This document shows positions 15,593 through 24,523 of a stretch of DNA of 64,000 bases, one piece after another. The DNA comes from an uncultured bacterium. GTDB taxonomy: Bacteria > Elusimicrobiota > Elusimicrobia > Elusimicrobiales > Elusimicrobiaceae. The position numbers and the translations under genes were made by a program. How positions within the stretch are numbered: position 1 is the first letter of the stretch; each line of letters begins with the position of its first letter. The notes under the pieces were generated by a model. That model had not been told where the DNA came from, ran no database searches, and worked only from the letters and a program-made list of their open reading frames with translations. Location of the stretch: assembly GCA_949294095.1 (NCBI GenBank), contig CASFFZ010000001.1, forward strand, positions 124,001 through 188,000, written 5' to 3'.

Positions 15593-16162
15593 TTATCCTT
15601 TAATGATTTTTTCTACAAAATTTTTGATGACTTCCGCTTTCTCAAAAAAGTGTTCCGTTCCGCCTACGACCAAACGGTTGGGGTGTTTTTCCCAAATTTT
15701 CAGGATTTTGCGGTCAATTTCAAACGCCTGCTGCAGGCTTTCGGTGCGCACATGCGTGGACTGATAAAAAGCCGGGTTGGAAGGCGGCGACAAATGCAGC
15801 ACCGCATCGTAGCGGGCCAGCTCGGCATCCAGCGTGGTGCCCATGCGGGCAAAAAAGTCTTCCACTCCGCCGGGCCAATAGACGGCAGCGTCCACCGTGC
15901 CGCGGTCGCACACGATTAAAGGCGCGTCGGAAGATTCTTCGGCCAAGCTTTCCATTTCCCGCGTCGCATAGAAAATAATCTGTTGGGCGGCTTCAATATG
16001 GGGGCGGCTGTTGTCCTGCCGCGGAAACCCGCCGCTGAAAATCATCGTGGCGGCTTCGCGCACCAATTCTACTTTGGGGCCGAACGTCTCCTTTAAGATA
16101 GAAAGGGCAGTCGTCTTGCCGCTGTTGGGGCCTCCGGTAAGCGCAATCTTTTTATGCTTCAT
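15593..16162 (-). CDS. P-loop ATPase/kinase of the AAA_28 (NadR-like) type, copy 1
   Basis: 189 aa, paralogue of the downstream gene. Walker A GGPNSGKTT at 9-17, IVCDRGTVDAAVYW, and the same VRTESLQQAFEIDRKILKIW block. The first codons overlap the end of the M23 peptidase gene by 11 bp, so the order M23, AAA copy 1, AAA copy 2, SEC-C looks like one operon. What separates the two copies functionally is not evident. Confidence 0.75.
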   Translation of the reverse strand: MKHKKIALTGGPNSGKTTALSILKETFGPKVELVREAATMIFSGGFPRQDNSRPHIEAAQQIIFYATREMESLAEESSDAPLIVCDRGTVDAAVYWPGGVEDFFARMGTTLDAELARYDAVLHLSPPSNPAFYQSTHVRTESLQQAFEIDRKILKIWEKHPNRLVVGGTEHFFEKAEVIKNFVEKIIKG

Positions 16163-17438
16163 CCTGTTCCTCCGGCGCGGCCGGCTTGTTAAAAGCCTCT
16201 TTTTTCGCCGCGTCCAATTCTTTTAAGTATAACACTTTTAGCTCTTCAAATTCTTTCCGTTTGTCTTTGGGCACATCCCGCACGGCGGAATTGCGGTTTT
16301 TCATTTTTAAGAAATCCACAAATTTGTTTTTCTCTTTAATGCGAAAATCCAAATGCGGCCCCGTGGAAAGCCCCGTGCTGCCCACATACCCCACCGTTTG
16401 GCCTTGCTTTACTTTGGCGCCGGCCTTGATGCCTTTGCCGTAGCTTTTTAAGTGGCCGTACATGGTGGTGTAGCCGTTGGCGTGGCGGATTTCCACAAAG
16501 TTGCCGTATCCGCCGTTGCGCCCGGCAAAGCGAACGGTACCGTCCGCCACCGCCTGTACGGGCGTACCCGCCGGCGCGGCATAGTCAATCCCCAAGTGGG
16601 GGCGGCGCACCTTCAGGATGGGGTGCATCCTTCCGTACGAGAAGCGCGACGAGATGCGGTAATTGCGAAAGCTGATGGGCGATTTTAAGAACATTTTACG
16701 GCTCATTTTGCCGGTTTCGTCGTAAAAATCTCCTTCAAAATAGAAGGCGTTGGTCGTGGTGCCGCGTTCAATTTCTTTGTAAGAGGCCGCCAGCAAATCC
16801 TGCCCGGTAATCTCGCCCGAAGTGGTGTAATGTTCTTCCCACAAGGCGGAGTATTCGTCGCCGTTGCGGGTATCGGTGTTAAAGTCTATCGTCCAGGAAA
16901 AAGCGTCCGTAAAATCTAAAATAAGCGGCACTTCAAGCCCTTTGGAAAGCATGGAATTAAACAAAGAGCCTTCCACCTTCCCCGCGGCCGTTTTCACGCG
17001 GGTTTTAATTTCCACATCGCTCACGCCGGCAATTAACGCGCCTTCCACATTTGCCACGTAATAGCGTTTAAAGCCTTGCGTCAGCAACAGCAAAATAAAA
17101 TTTCCGTCCGAATCCACCGACACGGAATATACATCCTGTTTCTGCAGTTTGCGCGTATCCACCACGGAAGAAAGCTTGCTGACAATTTGCGCCACCAGTT
17201 GGTTGTCCAGCCCCGCTTCCTGCAGGGCCACATAAATCGGTTTTTCTTTCACGGTATATTCCACTACCGGAATTTCCCGCTCGTGCAGGTTTTCGCGCTC
17301 TTGGGTGTTTTTGGCGCGGGAAATTTCCACCGCCGCAAAAGTAGATACGGCAATCACGCACAGGGTAAGTACGTAAAAAAGGATATCGTGGTAGCGCCGG
17401 TAATGACGCTGCAAGAAAGCTAAAATCGTTTTTTTCAT
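16152..17438 (-). CDS. Membrane-anchored M23 family peptidase (LytM-like)
   Basis: 428 aa. One TM helix near residues 18-38, a middle region resembling LysM-like or OapA-type domains of M23 proteins, and the LytM domain at about 270-385: HLGIDYAAPAGTPV (Zn ligands H and D), YGHLKSYGKG, and GPHLDFRIK. The last motif is HLD rather than the usual HxH. A Lys/Glu-rich tail follows. Likely a periplasmic peptidoglycan endopeptidase or an activator of amidases. Start taken at ATG 17438 (MKKTILAFLQ); an upstream in-frame ATG at 17486 overlaps the ptb terminator. Confidence 0.85.
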   Translation of the reverse strand: MKKTILAFLQRHYRRYHDILFYVLTLCVIAVSTFAAVEISRAKNTQERENLHEREIPVVEYTVKEKPIYVALQEAGLDNQLVAQIVSKLSSVVDTRKLQKQDVYSVSVDSDGNFILLLLTQGFKRYYVANVEGALIAGVSDVEIKTRVKTAAGKVEGSLFNSMLSKGLEVPLILDFTDAFSWTIDFNTDTRNGDEYSALWEEHYTTSGEITGQDLLAASYKEIERGTTTNAFYFEGDFYDETGKMSRKMFLKSPISFRNYRISSRFSYGRMHPILKVRRPHLGIDYAAPAGTPVQAVADGTVRFAGRNGGYGNFVEIRHANGYTTMYGHLKSYGKGIKAGAKVKQGQTVGYVGSTGLSTGPHLDFRIKEKNKFVDFLKMKNRNSAVRDVPKDKRKEFEELKVLYLKELDAAKKEAFNKPAAPEEQDEA

Positions 17439-17450
17439 AGACACAGTCAA

Positions 17451-17472
17451 GGGCGGCCGCTGAGGGCCGCCC
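17451..17472 (-). terminator. Hairpin after ptb
   Basis: GGGCGGCC / GGCCGCCC stem just downstream of the ptb stop and just upstream of the M23 start. T-run weak. Confidence 0.55.
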
Positions 17473-17486
17473 TTTGCATGAAACAA

Positions 17487-18404
17487 TTATTTTTGATCTT
17501 TCAGATACGAGCAAAGCGCAATGGCGTTGAGCTTGACCTTCGGATCGTCGGCGCGGGAAGGCAGGATGACCGGGATTTTCGGCCCCACCAATACGGCCGC
17601 GGCTTCCATTTGCTCGCCAAAGAACGTAAGCGCTTTGTAAAGCGGGTTGGCCGCGTCCAGATCCGGCAGCATCAAAATGTCGGCGTCGCCGGCTACGGTT
17701 TTGCCCGCAATGCCTTTTTCGGCCGCTTTCTCGGCAGACAAAGAGATGTACAAATCATACGGCCCTTCTACCGTGCAGCCGGTAATTTTGCCTTCCGCAT
17801 TCAGCTGCGCCAAGGCCGCGGCATCCACCGTAGACGGGATTTTTTCGTTTACTTTTTCCACCGGGCACACGCAGGCCACTTTGGGGTGTTCCAAGCCCAA
17901 CTTGTGCATGGTGTTGACGGCGTTTTGAATGATTTTTACTTTTTGTTCCAAGGTCGGCGCAATCACGACGGCGGAATCCGTTACGGCAAACGGTTTTTTG
18001 TATTTGGGCGTGCTAAACAACACAAAGTGCGACAACAGCGCCCCTTCCGGCACCAGGTGGGCTTCTTTGTTCAGGATGGCTTTCATATAATACTTCGTAT
18101 CCACCAGCCCTTTAATCAAGAAATCGCCTTTTCCGGCCAAAATCTGGTCTACCGCCAGTTTGCACATGGTGGGGACGTCTTCGCAGTCAATAAACTCAAA
18201 CTTGCTTTCGTCCAGCCCCACTTTGGCCACCGTTTCTTTTACGGCCGCCAGCGGCCCGATTAAAATACCATGGGAAATAAGACCGTTCTCATCGGCCATT
18301 TTAATGGCTTGCAGGGCTTCTTTGTTATTGGCCCCCGGAACGACGACTCTGTTTGATTTTCCTTTCACCTGGTTAATCAAATCAGCAAAGCTTTTGAATT
18401 TCAT
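17487..18404 (-). CDS. ptb: Phosphate butyryltransferase
   Basis: 305 aa, the length of Ptb (PTA_PTB family). Converts an acyl-CoA (butyryl- or branched acyl-CoA) and phosphate to acyl phosphate. Seen: N-terminal VVPGANNKEALQAIKMA, KGLVDTKYYMKAIL, and the C-terminal VLVGPKIPVILPSRADDPKVKLNA typical of the family. It lies 33 bp after buk on the same strand, and the pair would make ATP from acyl-CoA. A true acetyl-specific Pta is less likely given the buk neighbour. Confidence 0.92.
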   Translation of the reverse strand: MKFKSFADLINQVKGKSNRVVVPGANNKEALQAIKMADENGLISHGILIGPLAAVKETVAKVGLDESKFEFIDCEDVPTMCKLAVDQILAGKGDFLIKGLVDTKYYMKAILNKEAHLVPEGALLSHFVLFSTPKYKKPFAVTDSAVVIAPTLEQKVKIIQNAVNTMHKLGLEHPKVACVCPVEKVNEKIPSTVDAAALAQLNAEGKITGCTVEGPYDLYISLSAEKAAEKGIAGKTVAGDADILMLPDLDAANPLYKALTFFGEQMEAAAVLVGPKIPVILPSRADDPKVKLNAIALCSYLKDQK

Positions 18405-18437
18405 ACGTTTTGTTTCTCCTTCAAGTAATAATACAGA

Positions 18438-19550
18438 TCAGCTATATTGTTTTACAATTTTCGGATTGTCCAGCGCCCGGCGGGCCGCGTCGCGAAGGGC
18501 GTCTTTTTCCTCGCTGCCGGGGAACACGTACATCGGCGCAATCCAGCCCACATAGCGGCTGATTTCCTGCGGAATAATTTTGCTGTGCATCAGCCCGCCC
18601 GTAAGCGCGATAAAATCCACTTTCCCTTCCAGCACCACGGCCATGGAGCCGATGTATTTGGAAATTTGGTAAATCATGGCGTCTTCGGCCAGTTTGGCCT
18701 CTTCGCGAGTGCAGTGAATCAGCGAACCGGGGCGTTTTTCCCCCGTGCGGATAAATTCTTCCAAATCTTTTACGTCCGACGTGCCGGTATACGCCACCAG
18801 CCCGCCTTTGCCGCGCAGCTTTAGGCGGATGTCGCGCAGGGTGTATTTGCCGGAAAAGCACATCTGCACCAGCCCCGCGTTGGGCGTGCCGCCGCTTCGC
18901 TGGGGGGTCATCGGGCCGTCGCCTTCGTAGCCGTTGTTGACGTCCACCACCTTCCCCTGCCGGTGTGCGCCCACGGTAATCCCGCCGCCGCCGTGGCAGA
19001 CGATGCAGTTTACTTTTTCGTAATGGGTGCCCATTTTTTCGGCGATTAAGCGCGCCACCCTTTTTTGGCTGAGGGCGTGAAAAATAGAGATGCGGGGATT
19101 TTCGGGCATGCCTGAATAGCGGGCAACGGGTTGGAGTTCATCAATGACCACCGGGTTGGCAATAAAGCTGGGGCAGCCGGCATATTGGGCGATTTCTTTG
19201 GCTAAAATCCCCCCTAAATTGCTGGGGTGGATGCCGCCGTAGCGGCCGGTTTCCAGATCGCTTACCATTTGATCGTTGACGGCGTACACGCCGCCTTCCA
19301 TGGCGCGGATAAAACCGCCGCGGCCGATGACGGCGTCAATCTCTTTAAGCGGCACTTTATGATCCAGCAAATAATCCAAAATCAGTTTGCGCCGCAAGGG
19401 CAATTGTTCGGTAACGTTTTTGCCTTCGTAGGGTTCCAAATCGGTCAGCGAGTAGCGTACGGTAACTTCAAAAACGGGTTTATCCCCCCTGTAATAGCCG
19501 ATATCATCCGAGGTGGATCCCGGATTAATGACTAGGATATTATAAGCCAT
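18438..19550 (-). CDS. buk: Butyrate kinase
   Basis: 370 aa, full length. Acetokinase-superfamily fold: N-terminal LVINPGSTSDDIGYY, GRGGFIRAMEGGVY, HGGGGITVGAHRQGKVVDVN and the C-terminal LTGGLMHS. Transfers phosphate from butyryl phosphate (or branched/2-oxoacid-derived acyl phosphates) to ADP. GGGGGAG precedes the ATG. First gene of the buk-ptb unit. Confidence 0.94.
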   Translation of the reverse strand: MAYNILVINPGSTSDDIGYYRGDKPVFEVTVRYSLTDLEPYEGKNVTEQLPLRRKLILDYLLDHKVPLKEIDAVIGRGGFIRAMEGGVYAVNDQMVSDLETGRYGGIHPSNLGGILAKEIAQYAGCPSFIANPVVIDELQPVARYSGMPENPRISIFHALSQKRVARLIAEKMGTHYEKVNCIVCHGGGGITVGAHRQGKVVDVNNGYEGDGPMTPQRSGGTPNAGLVQMCFSGKYTLRDIRLKLRGKGGLVAYTGTSDVKDLEEFIRTGEKRPGSLIHCTREEAKLAEDAMIYQISKYIGSMAVVLEGKVDFIALTGGLMHSKIIPQEISRYVGWIAPMYVFPGSEEKDALRDAARRALDNPKIVKQYS

Positions 19551-19611
19551 AACGCTCCCCCTTTTGCATATACCTATATTCTAACAAAATATCCGGCTTT
19601 TGGCCGTTAAA

Positions 19612-20322
19612 TTACGGCAGTTTTTCGGCTAATTTTTCGGCCCATTTTTTAAGAAAAAACAACTGCTCGCGCGAAAGCCCCTGCCTGGCTAACACGTGCC
19701 GCAAAAGCGCCTTGCGCTGGGCGGAGGAAAAATCGGTTTTAAATTGGGCCTTTTCAAACAAACGATCCGCCGCCGAGATAAAAATTTCTTTTTGCGCGTC
19801 CGTCGGCAGCTGCGGGCCGGCGCCGGGCGTGCGCAGGGCGGCAAAATCCGGCCGGCGGGAAAGCTCGTAACAGGTTAAAATGACGGCTTGGGCCAAATTA
19901 ATGGAGGGCTGTTTGGCGGCCGTTGGGATATTCAGCACGGCGTCGCACCGTTCAATGTCTTCATTGGAGAGGCCGCTTTTTTCGTTTCCAAACACCAACG
20001 CCACCCGCTTGGCTTGCTGACGGGCCAAGCGTTCGTTTAGCTGCGGAAGGGTAATAATTTCCTGGCGGATCTCCCGGTTTTTTAGCGCCGTAGACGCCAG
20101 CGAGAACTGTGCGTCCGCCAGGGCCTCGTCCAACGTTTCGCACCGGGCGGCGTGCTGCAAAATGTCGCCCACGCCCACCGCGCTGACGGCCTCGCGCCAG
20201 ACAGGCGGATACGGATCCACTACCCGCAAATCCGACAGCCCGAAATTGCCCATCGCCCGCGCACACGCCCCGATATTGTTCGGGTCGCGCGGGCGGACGA
20301 GGACAATGCAAAAAGCGGTCAT
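19612..20322 (-). CDS. SpoU/TrmJ-type RNA 2'-O-methyltransferase
   Basis: 236 aa. N-terminal SPOUT domain: IVLVRPRDPNNIGACARAM, VFGNEKSGLSNEDIERCD and NIPTAAKQPSINLAQAV are the three SpoU motifs forming the trefoil SAM site. A C-terminal helical extension follows, as in TrmJ (tRNA position 32 Nm). The reading frame is open for another 580 bp upstream, but that part is a shadow of lpdA. The ATG at 20322 overlaps the lpdA stop (ATGA), indicating coupling. Confidence 0.88.
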   Translation of the reverse strand: MTAFCIVLVRPRDPNNIGACARAMGNFGLSDLRVVDPYPPVWREAVSAVGVGDILQHAARCETLDEALADAQFSLASTALKNREIRQEIITLPQLNERLARQQAKRVALVFGNEKSGLSNEDIERCDAVLNIPTAAKQPSINLAQAVILTCYELSRRPDFAALRTPGAGPQLPTDAQKEIFISAADRLFEKAQFKTDFSSAQRKALLRHVLARQGLSREQLFFLKKWAEKLAEKLP

Positions 20323-21689
20323 TTGGCGGCCGCCTCTCCCAAAGATTCGGCAAACGTCGGGTGGGCAAAAATCACTTCTTTCAATTGCTCCACCGTCATC
20401 TGTGCGGCCAGCGCCACGCTGAGGGTGTGCACCAGCTCCGTAGCGTTGGCTCCCGCCAGCACGCCGCCGAGCAACCGGCCGGTGTTGGCGTCGCTGATGA
20501 GTTCGTAGTAGCCTTCCGTTTGGTCTTGCGCCACGGCGCGCCCGTTGGCCAATAAGAAAGCTTTGTGGGTTTTGACAGCAAAGCCCTGCGCTTCGGCTTG
20601 CGCACGCGTGAGCCCGGCCGAGGCAATTTCGGGCATGGTATAGATGGCGCGCGGCACGGCCTGGTTGTGATACACGGCCGGCACTCCGCACAAGTTGCTG
20701 GCGGCCACCTCGCCCTGGCGGCTGGCGGCGTGCGCCAGCTGGAAGAGGCCGTTTACGTCTCCCACGGCATAAATATCGTCTTTTAGCTGCAGCGTCTGCG
20801 GATTTACCTGCACGCCTTTGCGCGTCCATTCCACGCCGATATTTTCCATATGAAGCGCACTTAAATCCACCGTCCGGCCGATAGCGGCCAGCACCGCCGC
20901 GCACGAAAGCGTCTGCCCGTTGGAAAGCGTCAGCGTAAACCGGCCGCCTTCGCGGCGGACGGCCGTCGCGCTCGTGCCCGTGTAAAAATGAACCCCGCGC
21001 TTGGAAAGCGCCTGAGCAAGCACGCGCGCCGCGTTTTCATCTTCCAGCGGCAGGATGCGCGGCTGCATTTCAATCACGCTTACCTCCACCCCCAGCGAGT
21101 TCATCAAATCCGCCATTTCGCACCCAATCACGCCGCCGCCCACGATGGCAAGGGTTTCGGGCAGGGCGGGGATATCAAAAATAGTGGAATTGTCGTAAAT
21201 CTGGTCTTTCAGTTGGTCAAACGGCGGCGGGAAAAACGCTTCCGACCCCGCAGCCAAAATAACGCCGTCGCACGGGAGTGTTTTTTCGCTTCCGTCCGGC
21301 AATGTTACCGCCACCGTATGTGCGTCCCGAAAAGAAGCCACCCCCTGCAGCACTTCCACCCCGGCTTTTTTAAGCAGAAACGCAATTCCCTGCGTCAGCT
21401 TGTGGGTAGCCGCTTTCTGGCGGGCTTGGATTTTGGGCCAGTCCCGCAGGGCAAACAGCGCTTGCGCCGCTTCGTCCGCCCCGGCCGCACACAATGAAGA
21501 AATGGTTTTTACCGTGTGGAAACGGTGCGCCGCATCCAACAAGGATTTGGACGGAATGCACCCGCAGTTTAGGCACACGCCCCCCAGCTGGCCTTTTTCC
21601 ACCAGCGTTACTGTTGCCCCCAATGCGGCGGCTTTCAAAGCGGCCGGGTATCCGCCCGGGCCCCCGCCGATTACCACGATATTTTTCAT
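20319..21689 (-). CDS. lpdA: Dihydrolipoyl dehydrogenase
   Basis: 456-aa FAD flavoprotein (E3). FAD motif VVIGGGPGGYPAA, redox disulfide GGVCLNCGCIPSKS (an extra Cys lies between the two active ones), NAD motif AIVGGGVIGCEMA, second FAD motif IYAVGDVNG, and the catalytic C-terminal HAHPTFAE-like motif (FAHPTFAESL). ATG at 21689 has AGGTGA 7 nt upstream; a GTG at 21698 is the alternative. No E1/E2 or glycine-cleavage genes are in the window, so its complex is unknown. Proximity to ptb-buk recalls bkd clusters. Confidence 0.93.
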   Translation of the reverse strand: MKNIVVIGGGPGGYPAALKAAALGATVTLVEKGQLGGVCLNCGCIPSKSLLDAAHRFHTVKTISSLCAAGADEAAQALFALRDWPKIQARQKAATHKLTQGIAFLLKKAGVEVLQGVASFRDAHTVAVTLPDGSEKTLPCDGVILAAGSEAFFPPPFDQLKDQIYDNSTIFDIPALPETLAIVGGGVIGCEMADLMNSLGVEVSVIEMQPRILPLEDENAARVLAQALSKRGVHFYTGTSATAVRREGGRFTLTLSNGQTLSCAAVLAAIGRTVDLSALHMENIGVEWTRKGVQVNPQTLQLKDDIYAVGDVNGLFQLAHAASRQGEVAASNLCGVPAVYHNQAVPRAIYTMPEIASAGLTRAQAEAQGFAVKTHKAFLLANGRAVAQDQTEGYYELISDANTGRLLGGVLAGANATELVHTLSVALAAQMTVEQLKEVIFAHPTFAESLGEAAAK

Positions 21690-21767
21690 ATTTTTCACCT
21701 GTTTTATATGTCTTAGTTCTACCTATTGTAGCATTAAAAACAGTATAATAAAAAAACAGGAAACACT

Positions 21768-22457
21768 ATGGCAAAAAACAGTAAGCCTTCTTATATCGGA
21801 CACCGTGAACGCATCCGTGAAAAATTTGCTTCGGCCGGGCTAGACGCTTTTTTAGACCACGAAACGCTGGAACTGCTGCTTACCTACGCCGTTGCCCGCA
21901 AAGACACCAAACCGATTGCTTGGGCTTTACTTAAAAAATTCGGTTCTTTGTCCGCCGTGTTGGACGCCGATCCCGACCAGCTGATGACGGTGCCGGGCGT
22001 AGGGCCGAATACGGCCCAGTTTTTAAAATTAATCCGGGCCGTATTTAAAAAATACTCGTTTGAAGAAGTAAAAGAACGCATTACCATCCGCACCCCGCAG
22101 CAGGTGTTGGAGTATTGCAAAGCCTCCTTGGCCGGGAAAAAAGAAGAATGTTTGGAAGTCATTTATCTCTCAGTTCGCAATACGGTAATGAGTACGCAGG
22201 TGGTGGCCTCGGGGCTGATTGACCGGGTGGCCGTGTCGCCGCGCAAAATTGTGGAATGCGCGTTAGCGGCCAAAGCTTCCGCCATTATTTTGGTGCACAA
22301 CCACCCTTCGGGGGATGCCACCCCTTCCCCGGAAGACATCGCCCTTACGCAGGACGTCATCCGGGCGGCGGAACTGTTCGGCATTTCGGTGCACGACCAT
22401 ATTATCGTGGGCAAAGGCGCCCACTACAGTTTAAAAGCAAACGGAAAAATAGCATGA
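21768..22457 (+). CDS. radC: RadC family JAB/MPN-domain protein
   Basis: 229 aa, standard length. N-terminal HhH-like region (VPGVGPNTAQFLKLIR) and C-terminal JAB metalloprotease-like domain with LVHNHPSGDATPSPEDIALT and the later HDHIIVG. Historically linked to DNA repair; the actual role is uncertain. A TATAAT and AGGAAA precede the ATG. Its stop overlaps the cyuA start (ATGA). Confidence 0.93.
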   Translation: MAKNSKPSYIGHRERIREKFASAGLDAFLDHETLELLLTYAVARKDTKPIAWALLKKFGSLSAVLDADPDQLMTVPGVGPNTAQFLKLIRAVFKKYSFEEVKERITIRTPQQVLEYCKASLAGKKEECLEVIYLSVRNTVMSTQVVASGLIDRVAVSPRKIVECALAAKASAIILVHNHPSGDATPSPEDIALTQDVIRAAELFGISVHDHIIVGKGAHYSLKANGKIA

Positions 22458-23743
22458 ACATTTTAAAAGAAGTATTAAAATATCAGGTCTATCCGGCGAT
22501 GGGATGCACGGAGCCGGTGTCGGTCGCGCTGTGTGCGGCCTACGCCGCCAAAGAATTGGGCGAGCCGATCGCCCGGGCGGATTTTAAGCTCGACGCCGGC
22601 ACCTATAAAAACGGCATGGGGGTGCGCATCCCCAATACCGACGGGGAAAAAGGCAATCTGCTGGCGGGAGCCATGGGGATTGTGCTGGCTCAGCCGGAGC
22701 TGAACATGCAGATTTTGGGCGGAGCCGACAAACAAACCGTTGCCAAAGCCAAAGAATTGCTCCGGGCCCACCGGGTGCATATGGAAGTAGCGCCCGACGT
22801 ACACGGCTTTTACATTGAAGCCAAGCTGACGGGCCTTAGCGGCAAAACGGCCCAATGCATTATTGCCGGCAGCCATACGGAAGTGGTGTTTTTGGCGCAG
22901 GGGCAAAACGTAAAGATCAACCAGCTGCCGCTGGAAAACAATACCCAGCAGGCCAATGAGTTTAAAGCCGCCCTTAAAAAAGCCACCCTGGCGGAGTTGC
23001 TGGACGCGGCGGACAATGCAGACGAAGAAGATTTGGCCTATATTAAAAAGGGTGTAGAAATGAACTTAAAAGCCGCCGAACTGGGGCAGGCGCTGCAAAA
23101 AGTGGGCTTCTACATTAAAGAACTGGTGCGCAAGAAACTGCTTCAGATGGATTTAATTTCCTCCACCAAAATTTTAACTGCCTGCGCGGCCGACGCCCGC
23201 ATGGACGGCCAGGCCGTGGCGGTTATGTCCAGCGGGGAATCGGGCAACCAGGGCGTGGTCACCATTTTAGTGCCTTGGAAAGTGGGCAAAGAAATGGAAG
23301 TGGACGAAAAAACCATTTTAAAAAGCATCGCGCTTTCCCATTTGCTCAACGGCTACGTAAAAGTATTTACCGGCGAGCTGGCCCCCATTTGCGGCTGCGC
23401 CATTGCGGCCGGGGTGGGCGCTTCCGCCGCGATTGTGTACCAACAGCGCGGCAAATGCGTGCCGGCCGTTACCTTGGCTATCAACAACATCATCAGCGAC
23501 ATTGGCGGCATGCTCTGCGATGGAGCCAAAAGCGGCTGCGCCTTAAAAGTGGTCAGCTCCACCGACGCCGCCATCCGCGCCGCCTATATGGCCATTCACG
23601 ACTACGGCATTACGGAAGTGGAAGGGTTCGTCGGGAAAACGGCCGAAGAAACCATCCGCAATTTGGGCTCCATTTCCAGTATCGGCATGCGGCAGGTAGA
23701 CCCGATGATTGTGGATATTATGCAGGAAAAATGCAGGCAATAA
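22454..23743 (+). CDS. cyuA: L-cysteine desulfidase (CyuA/YhaM, UPF0597)
   Basis: 429 aa, typical of CyuA. Start at 22454 gives MNILKEVLKYQVYPAMGCTEPVS, the canonical N-terminus. Serine-dehydratase-alpha-type domain with cysteines for a [4Fe-4S] cluster in ICGCAIAAGVGAS and LCDGAKSGC. Breaks cysteine down to pyruvate, ammonia and sulfide; an oxygen-labile anaerobic enzyme. Translationally coupled to radC, an unusual pairing. Terminator at 23766-23790. Confidence 0.92.
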   Translation: MNILKEVLKYQVYPAMGCTEPVSVALCAAYAAKELGEPIARADFKLDAGTYKNGMGVRIPNTDGEKGNLLAGAMGIVLAQPELNMQILGGADKQTVAKAKELLRAHRVHMEVAPDVHGFYIEAKLTGLSGKTAQCIIAGSHTEVVFLAQGQNVKINQLPLENNTQQANEFKAALKKATLAELLDAADNADEEDLAYIKKGVEMNLKAAELGQALQKVGFYIKELVRKKLLQMDLISSTKILTACAADARMDGQAVAVMSSGESGNQGVVTILVPWKVGKEMEVDEKTILKSIALSHLLNGYVKVFTGELAPICGCAIAAGVGASAAIVYQQRGKCVPAVTLAINNIISDIGGMLCDGAKSGCALKVVSSTDAAIRAAYMAIHDYGITEVEGFVGKTAEETIRNLGSISSIGMRQVDPMIVDIMQEKCRQ

Positions 23744-23765
23744 GCGCACGCCGGCCGCCTTTTTA

Positions 23766-23790
23766 TCCGGCCGCCCGGCCGGATTTTTTA
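23766..23790 (+). terminator. cyuA terminator
   Basis: TCCGGCCG / CGGCCGGA stem followed by six T. Confidence 0.85.
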
Positions 23791-24519
23791 TTCCCGCGCA
23801 AACGTATACGCCAGCACACGGCGGGCCCCGGCCGCTTTTAAAGCGGCGGCACAGCCTTCCAGCGTGGCGCCGGTGGTGGCCACGTCGTCTATCAGCAAAA
23901 CGGTTTTCCCTTTTACCCATTCGGGCCGGCGGCAGGCAAAGGCGCCCGCCATATTTTGCCGTCTTCCCTCGCGGCCCAGCTTGGTTTGGCTGACGGTGTT
24001 TCGCACCCGCACAAGCGCCTTGGTTTGCACGAGCAGGCCTACCTGCGGCGCAAAAAAGCGTGCCAGCAATTCGCTTTGGTTATATCCGCGCTTGCGCCCG
24101 CGGCGCGGAAAAAGCGGCACCGGCATGACCACTTCGGCTGCGGCCAGTTCGGGATACCGGGCAAAATGCCCGGCCATCAGCCCGCCCATATACCGGGCCA
24201 AATAGTCGGCCCCGGCATATTTAAGCGCGTGCACCAATGCCCGCGAGGGCGTGTTAAACACAAAAGCAGATCGGATCACCCGGCACTTATATGTGCGCTC
24301 CTTACTGCCGCGGCAGGCATAGCAATGTGCGCCGCCCCCTGTAAGCACCGCTCCGCAGCGGCGGCAAATGTGCGGCCCGGGCGTTTTGAGCGCTTGGGTG
24401 CACACGGCGCACAGCGGCTCCTCTCGCCTCCATGGCAGGTCGCAGCCGCAGGCAAAACAAGTGCGCGGGAAGAAAAAATGCAACAGCAGCCGCCAAAGGG
24501 TCGTTAAAAATTTTTTCAT
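23788..24519 (-). CDS. comF: ComF family phosphoribosyltransferase-like protein
   Basis: 243 aa. N-terminal zinc-ribbon-like cysteine pairs (CFACGCDLPW, CAVC, CRRCG, CYACRG) then a PRTase domain with KTVLLIDDVATTGATLEGC, the PRPP-binding loop. ComF proteins help natural transformation in some bacteria; type IV pilus genes elsewhere in the window are consistent with that but do not prove it. Lies 4 bp after the SprA-like gene on the same strand. Confidence 0.9.
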   Translation of the reverse strand: MKKFLTTLWRLLLHFFFPRTCFACGCDLPWRREEPLCAVCTQALKTPGPHICRRCGAVLTGGGAHCYACRGSKERTYKCRVIRSAFVFNTPSRALVHALKYAGADYLARYMGGLMAGHFARYPELAAAEVVMPVPLFPRRGRKRGYNQSELLARFFAPQVGLLVQTKALVRVRNTVSQTKLGREGRRQNMAGAFACRRPEWVKGKTVLLIDDVATTGATLEGCAAALKAAGARRVLAYTFARE

Positions 24520-24523
24520 ACCG

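Noticed and set aside
17425-17472. M23 promoter resembling the hairpin-TTGAC module of the pilins
   Set aside because: GGCCGCCC is followed by TTGACTGTGTCTATG, but there is no room for a -10 before the ATG; the match is probably chance.
19612-20904. 430-aa open frame as a long methyltransferase
   Set aside because: The first ~194 codons are Arg/Gly/Ala-rich antisense-frame noise inside lpdA; the true gene starts at 20322 with a SpoU N-terminus and an ATGA overlap.
22256-23743. 495-aa form of the cysteine desulfidase
   Set aside because: The N-terminal 66 residues lie in radC in another frame and lack conservation; MNILKEVLKYQVYPAMGC at 22454 is the family N-terminus.
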